From positions 5,607,001-5,671,000 of the forward strand of contig NC_051096.1 in assembly GCF_901709675.1 (NCBI RefSeq): DNA of 64,000 bases. The letters run 5' to 3'. A program made the translations under genes and the position numbers. Each line of letters opens with the position of its first letter. The first letter of the stretch is position 1. The DNA comes from Syngnathus acus. Taxonomy: Eukaryota; Chordata; Actinopteri; Syngnathiformes; Syngnathidae. Below are positions 13,001 to 24,327 of this stretch, in pieces. The notes beneath the pieces are model-generated. The model saw nothing but the letters and a program-made list of their open reading frames with translations. It was not told where the DNA came from and did no database searches.

Positions 13001-16000
13001 GTACCTTCTCCATACTCCCCGATGGATTGTTTGCCGATAACGAGGAGTAACTCGATGCCGACGACGCCGGGTCACTCCGCTCTTCCGCTCAATATCGCCC
13101 ACCTGCCCCACAATTTACGAATTTGTCATTCATTTGAGGAAAAAAGTTCAATTCATGACGATGTCTTTTCGTCCGCACCGTCGACTCCCAATCCGGCGAT
13201 ACATTCTCGGACTTTGGTCCGACAAGCTGCAGTGGAGGATTTTTCCACCGGCGACGGGCACCGACTTCCCAGCGTTCGCTCCATGGATGACGGATATCAC
13301 GGTGCGAATAACAGCACGGAAATGATGCAAAGAAGTCGATCTTTTGAGCACAGTCAGGAAAGACAACGAAAACTTCAGCAAAATAAAGGCACCATGTACG
13401 AGTGCGAAACGTGTCGAAACCGTTACAGAAAGCTGGAGAATTTTGAAACGCACAAGAAATTTTACTGCTCCGAACTTCACGGGCCAAAGAACAAGCCTCC
13501 CGTTGTGAAAGAAACAGATCAAGATGTCTTTCATAGCAACATGCAAACAAATTTAGTTTCTAGGCCAACAATCGGCCCCGGATTAGTCGAACAACAGACG
13601 TCGTTCCGAAAGAGAAGGAAAATGAAAAGTGTGGGAGATGAAGATGATCAGTCGCCGACCGACACAAATCCACCTTGCTCCGTTAGTTTCGATTCAGGTC
13701 GGTTACTGGCGACCTTTGGAAATCCCACATTCCCCCAGCACGCCGTCATGGTTGACATCCAACCCAAAAACAACCAACCGAAGCTACCTCAAATTCAACT
13801 CGTAGCACGGGGTACGGGCGCTTCCGATTCGAGACTCTCGCCCATTCGAGAGACTCAGAGCAGCACCACGGCGAAAACAGAAATGCAGAGGCAAGGCAGC
13901 GGCACTTCAGTCATCAGACACACCAACTCTCTGAGTAGACCGAGTTCATTTGAAACCGACTCTATAGATCGGAGTTCTCCGTTGGACAGTAGAGAAAAAG
14001 ACGTTCTGAAATCCAAAGCAGATGTAACGGCAACTGATCTCGAAAAGTTACCAAGCAAAACCATCGAAGCCGATTCGAGGAATCAAAGGACCGAGAGTAC
14101 CGCGGCAGTACCGGGAGAAAATTCGACTCCAGCTCAACAGTGTCGTCTGGTACGTCAAAACAACATCCAGGTTCCGGAGATTTTGGTCACCGAAGAGCCC
14201 GACAGAGAACACGAAACGCAACCTTCGGAGCAGACGGAAAAGCCGACGGATCAATTCAGCTGGCCGCAAAGAAGCGAGAGTTTGTCCAAGCTACCGGCGG
14301 AGAAACTTCCACCGAAAAAGAAAAGAATCCGTCTCGCTCAAATGGAGCACTCGTCAGGCGAATCGAGTTTCGAGTCCAGCCTCTCGCGAAGCCTGAGCCG
14401 AGACAGTACTCTCTCGCACTGTTCCAGCATATCAACCTCTTTTGACAGAGAAGAACCGTCAAGATCAGAGAGTCCTTCAGGAGCCGAGTGCGTCAGCAGA
14501 ATTGCCGAGCCGCAAGGTCAGCCCAAAGTCTTCAGCACGCTCGGTGTACCGGGAGTGATGCGGCGTGCGGCGTCCGAGCAGATCACTTGTACTCAACCCT
14601 CAGTGGAAATTTCATGTGACTACCGTAGCAAGTCTTTTGACTGTGGCAATTCCTCTCCCAGAAGAGGTCAGTCACCAGTCGGTCACCCCAAAAGTGGACC
14701 AATCAGCCAAGGTGCCCAGGTCCCACTTATTGAAAGGAGGCGTGGGCCATTAGTTCGCCAAATGTCTCTAAAGATCTGCCCGGATAATCAACAGTCTGTT
14801 CGAAAAGCTGTCATCAATCTCGACAAAACTCCAATCGCAAACTCTCTAAACCAAAACAGATCCCAAATTCAACTTGTCAACCGATATACTGCGGCCCAGC
14901 CTTTCGTCATCCATCCTGGAGAATTACCCCTGCAAGGAAATGAACAAATGGTCCAAAGTATACATCTGGGCTGCCCGACACAGCAGCCCCAAGTCCATGG
15001 CCTTCCTCATCCTTGGCACCAAACATCTAGAGTTCAAGTATGCCAAAAGCTACAGCAACCCCTGAGCCAGATTTTAATCGGAAGTAAGAATGCCCTAAAC
15101 AAGGAAGACAGTCAAAGCCTTGTGCCTAAATACCAAATGCAGTATCCTACTCAAAGGCCAAGTCAAACATTTTCCTTCTCCAACGCACAAGAATCGTTAC
15201 CGGTTTTAGCAATGCCTCTTCCCAATCCCATTTTAAGCGTTTCAAAATCTTCACACGTCTATCCCAATCAGGCCGGTCTTTATTCGGACTTTGAGAAAAA
15301 ATCCGTCGACGCCGCTCAAAGCCAAGCCGGCGCTATCCCGTTACCGCAGATCCTGATAACCCACGAGCAGATGCACACCGCTCGCTCCGGCTCCAGTAAG
15401 AGCAACCTTCCGGTCGTAGATGCTGAAACTCACGCGGCACCGATCATAAAGAAAGATCGGACTCCAATCAGTAGTCTCCAAAGTAAAACGGTCGAAAGGC
15501 CGTCATCTCTTGGTTCTTTACATTGCACACAGAAATTGGCATCGGTGACTCTATGCCCGCAACAGGAACCCATCGCCTCCAGTAAAAGAATGCTATCACC
15601 GGCTAACAGTTTGGACATCTACATGGAAAAACATCAAAAACGTGCCAAGGACGAAAACGGCGCCGTCTGCCTCACCGACGGCAGGTCGGTCAATTATCTG
15701 AATTCCACTCTATCCGAAGTGACCAGACAACGGAAGCTGACGCTGGTTCGGCAGGTTTGCACAACCGAGCCGGCGGATAGTCCCATCGAGACCGAGGCTC
15801 CTCCTTTGCCTTCCGTTAAAACCGACACAGAGAAGGATCTCGATGACGTGAAGCCGATGTCACCCGACAGTACCGGTCTGGAAAAAAACACGGTTATTCC
15901 CGAAGAGGCTCACCCTGTCCTGGTTCCCAGTCTGCCTGGTCGCCAGGTTGCCTTGATGCCAAGCAGTCACTCCCAGAAGCCTCAAAAAGTGGAAGAACTT

Positions 16001-19000
16001 CGGTGGAATCCCATCAAATCGCCCATAAGACCAGCGAGTTTCCACGGCGGCCAAGTGAAACTGGCCACATCTGTTTCTGTGGTTAACACCAAAGACAGCC
16101 ACCGTCTGTCTTTCCCCAGCCTGAAGACAACCACCACTTTCACATGGTGCTTCTTGATGAAGAGGAAACAACTTCACACTTTGCAGACCGACCTGAAAAC
16201 ATCAGCATATGCCGCTTGGGCAGTCAACCCAAACAATCCCAACCCACTCAGGTTGCCCACCAAGGTGCTCATGTCTCTCCTGGACTCCAAACAGAGCTCC
16301 AAGAAAATCCACTACACCTCGGCTATAAAAACATCTGGAAAATCGGATATCTTGTCTTACTCCGGCAAGCTGAAAGATGTCATGCCACGGGTAACGACAC
16401 GTTTTTGGATTCGTTGGAAGGCATGAATATATCAAAATAATCAAAACAACATTCCTTTACAGGTACCGGTGACTCAGAAGAGCAGATCCGTTGAAACCAG
16501 AAGTAAAACGGAAGCGCATTCCAGCAATGAGTCAGACAAAGAACCGACATCAAAAACCGAACCGAGACGGATCAAAATCTTTGACGGCGGGTAGGAATTT
16601 TGTCGTACTTTTCCCCGCTTAATTGTTCCTCTGTACTTTTATCTCATCTTCACCCTCGTCTCTTCCCCCCACAGATACAAATCCAACGAAGAGTACGTGT
16701 ACGTCCGTGGGCGAGGGCGCGGGAAATACATCTGTGAGGAATGCGGCATCCGTTGTAAGAAGCCCAGCATGTTGCGCAAACACATCCGCACCCACTCTGA
16801 TGTTCGGCCGTATCACTGCACCCACTGCAACTTCTCCTTCAAGACCAAAGGTGAGAACGTTCGGAGGCAACAACGAAACATTCCTCCGACACGAAAAACC
16901 CGGCTCAGCATCCCTTTAATGAAGATGCTGTGATTCACCCAGTCGTTATCAAACTCGCCTCCTTCCCACGCCGACAGTGCCGAACAGTACTTTTTTGTCA
17001 GAACAACCCACGTTCCTTTTAACTCAGCCTTGCCCATGCGGAGACTCTTATCTCATCGCGTGTCTTATATAAGCGTGTCCTATGATATCACCTTTTTTTT
17101 TCCCCTCCTTTGCAGGAAATCTCACCAAGCATATGAAGTCCAAGGCGCATAGTAAGAAATGCATGGAGATGGGCGTGCCCGTTGGACTCAGTGAAGATCA
17201 AGATGCAGAGGATTCAGGTATATGAATGAGCTGTGACCCAAAAAAAGTAATAAAATCCTTACTCTGTTGCTATGTCATTGAGCTTTTGCTGTGGTCTAAT
17301 AAAACATTCTAAACGCAGCTTCATCCTCTGTTAACTCCAAGTGCATGTAGGCGGCAAGCACATTTACAAAGAGGAAATTGCTGCGTCTAATTTTAGAAAA
17401 AAAAAAACAAGGAGACAAGCTGCCTGAAAGCATTCAATGGTCCCAGTCTCTAAGATATTTGTTTTTCCACCTCTGCAAGTGCCGGAGGTGTTTGACGGTC
17501 TGAGGGGGGGGGGGTAACTCCACTGACTTGCATTTCACTAAAATAAACTTACCATCTTCTAAACATACTTTTCGGATCCATCCGCAGGCGACCGCAGTCA
17601 AGTGAGCAGCGTCGACCGGCAAGATTCCGACGGCGACGACTCCGACGGCCCCGACGAGGAAGAGAATGAAGACGAGGAAGAGGAGGACAGCCAAGCGGAA
17701 TCCGGCCTGTCCACCAACCCTTCCGTGTCCACCAGCCCGCAACATATCCCGTCCAAAGAGAGCGAGGTCCCTCCCAGTGCCCTCCTGGCTCAGATGTCAA
17801 TCAGCTCCCTTGCTCCAGAATCCCTCACCTCAGACTCTGTCCTCATCATGAACCCTTTGCCGCTGAGTAAGCAGTACTCAATCTCGGGGTATTGCCCGAG
17901 CTCCACGCCGCTTTGTAGCTTTCTGCCGCCTGTCGTCACCAGCGCCGAGTCCAATTGCTCCGACACTGAGTCGGTGCATATGATGAGCCCGGTGTCACCG
18001 TGCAGGCAGATGTCCATCGACTACCCTGACGTTGATGTTCCCCTAACCCCCCCAGTGACAGGGACGGGATTTAGACCGTGCCAGGTAAGGCCAATTGTTG
18101 TATCTTGAAATTATTTGTTGGCTCAAGTTTTTTGTCAGTGTTTTCATTCCAGCCCACATTTGCTTTTTCCCGCCCAGAAGTGGCACCGATTGTTTGCAAA
18201 CATTATGAAGAGGTTTCTCTCCGCTTACTTTGAATTCAATATACTGAAAAGCTCAATTCCACTGAGTAGTTCCAGTTTATTTTTCCATTATGTGGTTTGG
18301 AGTGGTAAACCCTAATCACACTGGTTTCTACCACAAGGTGCGTAGGCGGGATGCCAATAGATACCTCAGCTATGTAAACAGTGTGACACAAACCCAAACA
18401 GCTTTGAGTCATTTCTTTCCGTCATGGTCCCGCCATTTTCCACACTACCAGTTAACAAACTTTTATAAACACAATTGCCCAATTTATCCAATAAAGAGGT
18501 CAAGTGGGCTTGTTTCAAGTTCACCACTCCCAGTATTTACCGTCGATTAATTTTATCTTTCTTTTCCCCGCCTTCAATAGGAACTGTCTTCTGCTACACA
18601 TCCTTTGGTAAAAACCGAGAGTGGCATGCCAGTGGACCGAAGCACGCAGACGTCAACTTCACAAAGTCCGACGCACGCTCCCCTACAAGCCCCGAGACTG
18701 GAGACACCGACCCACCTATTCAGTCACCTGCCTCTGCACTCCCAGCAACCTTTTCGCTCCCCTTACAGTATGGTTCCTGTCGGAGGGATCCAACTGGTGC
18801 CTGCCGGACTGGCGGCTTATTCCACCTTTGTGCCAATTCAGGCCGGTCCCGTTCAGCTCACCATCCCGGCCGTGAGCGTCATCCACAGAAACACGAGTCC
18901 GTCGACGGCCCCTAATTCTTCCCCCCGACCGGACGGCTTGCAGCCCCAGCCGCTTGTGATCCAGGAACCGATCGGCAACATGGTACCCTGCTTCCCCATC

Positions 19001-19597
19001 CGACAAGTGACTGACTTGCAGTGTCAGTCGGTTGGTTTGGAGACACTCAGCCTAATGGGCCTAACCAACACGGGGCTAGCGTCCAGCCAAATGCTTCCCC
19101 AGCAAGGGGTCGCCTTGCAGGTTCTGGCTGCAAGTCCCACCTCCCAAAGCAGCACCAGCACCCAGACGCACATACCGGGCCTCCAGATCGTTAACATCGC
19201 CCTGCCGGCCATCATTCCCACCCTAAGCCCGCTGCCATCCCGTAGTCCTCTACCTTGGTCGTCGGACAGGCAAGGGAGCCCCGACGCGCTCGGAACACAA
19301 TCATCTCAAAGCCCCTCCTCGGCTCGCACCGCCACTCCCCAACCTGGTTCTTTCTCAGTCCGCTCCTCTCCAGAACTGAATTCGGGCAACGCTGCAGAGC
19401 TCACACAGACTTCAAAGAAATCCTCACAGCAGCATGCAGCCCCGCAAAGTCCAGCACACGGACTTGTGGGTGTGGCGACCCCCAAGCACGGCGATGATGA
19501 TGCACCTAAGAAAGGGACACTGGTGTCCAGCAGGCAGAAGATCATTGATGATGAGGTTTCCAGTGATGATGAAGACAGACTGGTTATCGCCACCTGA
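10001..19597 (+). CDS. hivep1: HIVEP1, ZAS-family zinc-finger transcription factor (start exon not found)
   Basis: Coding exons with matching phases are 10001-10054, 10773-16390, 16463-16590, 16675-16850, 17116-17217, 17588-18084 and 18581-19597, ending in TGA. They give about 2,529 residues plus a missing N-terminus of roughly 15; human HIVEP1 has 2,718. The giant second exon carries the first C2H2 finger pair (first Cys at 11771, pair ends near 11920) and the central CCHC finger near 13397-13460. Exons 4-5 carry the second pair (16731 to about 17155). An acidic run follows at 17622-17700. Human-like blocks include the [19 protein letters not shown] stretch, the [15 protein letters not shown] stretch and the C-terminus [12 protein letters not shown] proteins bind kappaB-like enhancer DNA in the nucleus through both finger pairs. 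HIVEP2 and HIVEP3 fit less well because the first finger pair and the serine-rich blocks follow HIVEP1. The downstream edn1 supports this. Confidence 0.95.
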
Positions 19598-20491
19598 AAA
19601 CAAGCCCAAGCTCACCTTTGTGGATTTTGTATGTAATTGTAGTCACTTTAAGACTGAAAAAAAACTTCTTCAGGGGTTTGTTTCTGTGCAAATCACCTTT
19701 CAAAGCACAGACGCTGACATTCACATTGTACGTGCAATCTTATGGCAATTAGAATGATGACCAATGGTTTTATTTTTTAATTTTGTCAGCTCCGGAAAAA
19801 ATGTTTTTGTACATGTTGTATAGACGATTGTGCCTTTATGGAGTTTCTTGTTTAGGAACGTGTACATAATTCCATATAAATTCACTAGTTGCTTGTGTTT
19901 ATGTAAATATACTATATACCAAGTTAGAAGTTGCATAACAATGGAGGATATCACTTCGTTTTTTTTTTTTTTAAGATCATTTCTCATTCGTAAATTTATT
20001 GAATTATAATTGTCGTACTGGTATATGTACATTTCTATGGCTTACGGGGCAATGTTTATGTGTACAAATGTTGTGTTCAACTATTTATTCAAATTCATCT
20101 AGTGCCCATTCTGACTTTTTGGTCCATTGGTATGTGCATTATGGTTGCTTTACTTTGCTGTATCGATATTCTGAACTGTATAAGTAAAGATTTGTTTACA
20201 AACACTCAAACATATTATTTTATTTTATTATTGCACTCAATGACTCGAAACTGTAATATTCCATGTTTGCAGTGTTACTCCGCAAGCCAGCAGCCACCAT
20301 TTCAGGTACGTCCCCAGAAATATAAATATTGTTATTCCATTCCTGCAGAATAATCTAATATAGCCACGCGGACTCGTCCCTTGAGTCCAACTCTAACGAG
20401 CGACTGAAATCTTTGTTATTCTCTTGAGCGGGATGATTCTTCTTTTTGAAGAATGAGGTCATGGATTACCCACAGTAATTGCAGGAATAAA
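19598..20491 (+). other. hivep1: hivep1 3' UTR with probable poly(A) signal
   Basis: AT-rich sequence follows the stop codon. The first clear AATAAA downstream is at 20486-20491, giving a 3' UTR of about 0.9 kb. An ATTAAA near 20581 is an alternative signal. The exact end is inferred. Confidence 0.6.
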
Positions 20492-21984
20492 ATGATTCTA
20501 CACAAATAACTTTACAAATACTGACAAGTAAAACACTGATTGTTATATTATTGCTGTTCATGCCTCATCCTCTCATGCCCATTAAAACACATAATTTAGA
20601 CTCTCCTATGTATTAATCCCATGAATGACACTTGGTGGAATATTAAATTGTTTTGATTTGACTACAGTGACTGGAGTCGTGCTTGAGGGCTCTTTGAGGA
20701 CCTGCAGCAGCCATGGACTGAATGAGGAAAACCTCGTCCTTGCGTTAAGCATCTTTGCAGCCCATTCACAAGGTGACTCATGCAACGACTCTCCCACAAC
20801 AGCCTCCCCCTGACGTTGGATGCAGTAAAACAGGCGATGGGAAAGTGAACAGAGACATCTTGAGGTCAGTATATAGAAGTTCTCAAACCTTTTATTACAT
20901 GTTGAGAGTTTGGGCCAGAAGCACTGACCTACATTTACAATTTCAAATGTCTTGCATGTCATTGAAATAATTTATTCCACACAGTCCTAGCACGACTTCA
21001 TTAGATGGATCAAATTTGATCATCTGTAAGTTTCACTGTTCCAATACTTTTCTATGACAGAGCAGCTTTTTGTACCAGTGCCATGAACTGTTCCACTACC
21101 CAGTGGAAACTAAATGCTGAAGTCTGATTAGGAGCCCCCCCCCAAATCTTCACCCTGTCAAGATACTTGACACAGAAGAACACAAGCAAGGTCAGTTTTC
21201 CACTCGTACCAGCTCCGCTTAAGTATTTTCTCCATGTGTGGGTTGAGAAAATACATTACGCCTTCCTTCTATTTCTGTCTTTTTGTTTGCACAATTGCTG
21301 ATGAGGTCATTTGTATGATTTGCAGCCACTCTGATAAGTAAATAGCTCGTCATAGTTATTCCAAATCTATTTATATGTCACAGCTCTGGAAAGTTCACCG
21401 TGAGGGAAAAATACACACAAACAAGGATGTCATGGACGTCAGCAATTTTGACTGTGTAAAAACAAAACAAACAAAAAACAGTAGTGACATTTAGAATGCA
21501 CCATGTTGTGCCTATGAGAATGTAAAATAATTGAGTATTTTTGTTCAACTTTGTTAAACTCCAAAGAACAATGGGGAAAATGTTTTATTTTATTTTTGTA
21601 CTGTGTGCATGTCTGCATTTTAACAAAGAGTTTTCACATATATAAATGTCTTCAAACAATATATATATAAATACAATATGTACATTATCTCATAGCCGTG
21701 ACTGTAAATTATATTATTTTGTCCAATTCCAAAACGCTTAGTCTCAATGAAATTCCTGTTAGGGGTTAAAATGACACTTTTCACACTTTTGTATTGCTCT
21801 GCTGCCATCTAGCGGATCCGCGTAAAACCTCCCTGGAGGTGTCTCGTAGGAATGTGAAGTCGCAGTCATTTGTCTCCCCGCCTTCTTTATCAGCTTGCTC
21901 ACCGACAACATTTGTCTGGGTGGAAGCCAGAGGACACAACTGTATGGAGGAAGAGGGGGGGGGGGGGGGGGGGTTAAATACTTG
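20492..21984. other. hivep1-edn1 intergenic region
   Basis: About 1.5 kb with no coding sequence. It contains a TA-rich stretch near 21640-21690 and an uninterrupted run of 19 G at 21955-21973 just upstream of the edn1 TATA box. Any edn1 proximal enhancer would be expected here, but I cannot point to a specific site. Confidence 0.6.
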
Positions 21985-21990
21985 TATAAA
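21985..21990 (+). promoter_or_regulatory. edn1: TATA box of edn1
   Basis: TATAAA lies 165 bases upstream of the edn1 start codon, so transcription would start near 22015-22020. Mammalian EDN1 also has a TATA promoter. The 19-G run sits just upstream. Confidence 0.6.
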
Positions 21991-22149
21991 GCTGAGAGTG
22001 AACATGTGGGGCCACATTCACGCGCAACAGCAGAAACTTCTGTGCTCACCTCTCAGGACGCGTTTTGACACTTTGCTGCAAAGGACGGGCACTCGTTTTT
22101 CTGATTTTGCTTTTTCCTGGATTATTTCGATTTTCTTTAAACCGGAGTG

Positions 22150-23802
22150 ATGGATATTTACATCTTATTTTCCGTCTTGTCTTTGATGCACTCCTGGATT
22201 TTAAGCATAGGTAAGGAAAACACTTCTTTTCATTCTGCTCAATTTGTAATACATTTATATTCATGAAAACAAGTGTTTCATTGTTGTATTTATTTTTCAT
22301 TTCAGCAATCTGCGCTCCTGTTGAAACGTCAACCACAGTTTCACAAGTGCGCCATGTGCGCGAAAAGCGCTGCTCATGCGCGACTTTCTTGGACAAGGAA
22401 TGCGTTTATTTCTGCCACTTGGACATCATATGGGTCAACACTCCTGAGTAAGTTTTGCAAAATGTTTCATATTGACTATAATTATTTGTATAAATCTGGG
22501 GAAAACAATCTGTAAATTTATAGTATTTATTTGCAGAAATTAAAAAAATGGTTCAAATAAATCATCTTGAAACTGCTACTTCAAAAATAACCCAATTCTG
22601 TTTAAAAAAAAAGAAAAAAATGGACCAACCAATTCAACCTAACTTATACAAACAACCCAAATAATAAACAAATAGGAAGTCCATCCAATTTGTTCGCTTC
22701 TAAATTTAAAAGACGACATTTGAATTAGAAGTGAAATGTCTTCAATAAAGGCTCCAAACACAATGATTGAACAGCAAAGTTCATTTTTTCCCCCCAGATC
22801 TATATCTATATAATAATATTCTATATAATGGCACAATAATCCCATAATTCTGAATTGAAATCATGTCAAAGTGATGACTTTATCTTGGTCTAAAATCTCC
22901 ATTGTCCTTTTCCAGGCGTATCGTTTCATATGGCTTGGGCAATGCCCCCAGGAAAAGGCGTTCAGTCCAGGTTGCCACGGCAACCGCAAGTGGTCGCTCC
23001 CGCTGTCGTTGCCTGCATCAGGGAGACCTCACCTGCACTGACTTCTGCCAGAGGTGGGTCATTTACATCCGACATCCAGCATCATTAAACCTGTGTCACA
23101 TTACTGGAAACGGGTGGAAAAACAAAAATCCTTTTTAAGCATGTACAGGCGTGTTTGAGTGGGTGTTCAAGCGCATGGTTGCTTAAATGCCCTTAAATAG
23201 GGGGATATAATTGCAAGTCATCATGTCATCTTTATGTTGCTTACAGGGAGGAGACATCAGTAAAGAATGAAATCCCTTCTGATGAGGGCCCCGAGCTGGA
23301 GGCTGACACAAGCAAGACTAAAAGGTATATTAAAAAATATATTTTTTTAGGAATACAACCCAATACACGAAAAGTTTGTATTATTTAATAATCTTCTGAA
23401 TAATTAAGCGGCGCACCCACACATACAAAGTTGTTATTTATTATTATGTGACAACATATAAGAAAGGAGGACAATTATGTTTTTAAGTCTTGGGCAATTC
23501 CTGTCTAGTTTGCTCATAATTGGACAGTAATGATTCCTCTATTTATCAGAGCATTTATTTGGAATTCTAGGCATTGCGTGACTAATAACTTCCATTTCCG
23601 ATAACTTGAAACATGCCTAATTGCTCTCTCCTTCTTTGTGTGCAGTATGAACAATCAAAGAAGGGCGCCGCCGCCCCGGATCAGCGCCGCCGTCGAAAGG
23701 CTTCTTAAAAAGTGGACGCAAAGCCGCAGGCTGAAAACGCCACTGAAGATGACCCGTTACCCTCAAGCCAGAAGTGGAAAGATTTCTTTACCTTCTCTAT
23801 AA
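22150..23802 (+). CDS. edn1: Preproendothelin-1
   Basis: Five exons join in frame: 22150-22210, 22306-22447, 22916-23053, 23247-23324 and 23646-23802, giving 191 residues; human prepro-ET-1 has 212. A hydrophobic signal peptide (about residues 1-24) leads to a furin site REKR (39-42). The 21-residue mature peptide spans 43-63: Cys at 43, 45, 53 and 57 give the CxC...C...C pattern, and it ends HLDIIW. The Trp63-Val64 bond is the expected endothelin-converting-enzyme site. A second basic site RKRR (80-83) ends the big-endothelin region, and an endothelin-like segment with CRC...C...C follows at 98-112, as in the family. The secreted peptide acts on endothelin receptors; in fish and mammals edn1 patterns the ventral pharyngeal arches and affects vessels. 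EDN2 is less likely: the residues after the second Cys (ATFLDKE) match my memory of fish Edn1, and hivep1 lies beside it. Confidence 0.95.
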
Positions 23803-24327
23803 CTCAGGGATCTTCATAAACCCATCGACCACCTCGGTGATGGCGACGTGAGCACCTCCATCTTGATTGCATCCCAAGCGGAGAGAAAACTGAGACAAGG
23901 AGCTGAGATTTCAAGAGATAAGCTGATGACAAGATTTTTTTTTCTCTGCAGTCACCTCTATGCACTCCAAATAGAACATCAAGTAACATTTCAAGCCATT
24001 TTCTTTTTTTTTTTACGTCAGACAACCACTGCCATCTGTGGATTATTTTTAATTCTCAAAAAGTTGGATACCAACGTGTAGTCAGGAATAAGCCATTCTG
24101 GTTGAACCACTTCCTGTCTACATCAAGATCCTATGTAGCTCACGGAAATGCAAATTTCATAGTTCACCTCCAAAAAGTATTTCCTTCCTCAATAGGTCTT
24201 ATATATTGTCATATTTATTCCTATATTTGTACTTGTTTCGTCAGCCATATTGGTTATGCACTATGTCATTTCTGTGAAATGTTTTGACGTGAAGATGCCA
24301 AATTGTGGCGAAAAATATTTTAATAAA
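23803..24327 (+). other. edn1: edn1 3' UTR with poly(A) signal
   Basis: An AATAAA at 24322-24327 lies 520 bases after the stop, followed by a T/GT-rich stretch. Short AT-rich segments are present, as in the unstable mammalian EDN1 message, but I see no cluster of classic AUUUA motifs that I would call. Confidence 0.6.

Noticed and set aside
22150-23802. Identification as edn2, since HIVEP3-EDN2 is a similar pair in human
   Set aside because: The zinc-finger neighbour is HIVEP1 by its long conserved blocks, and the mature peptide fits Edn1 better.
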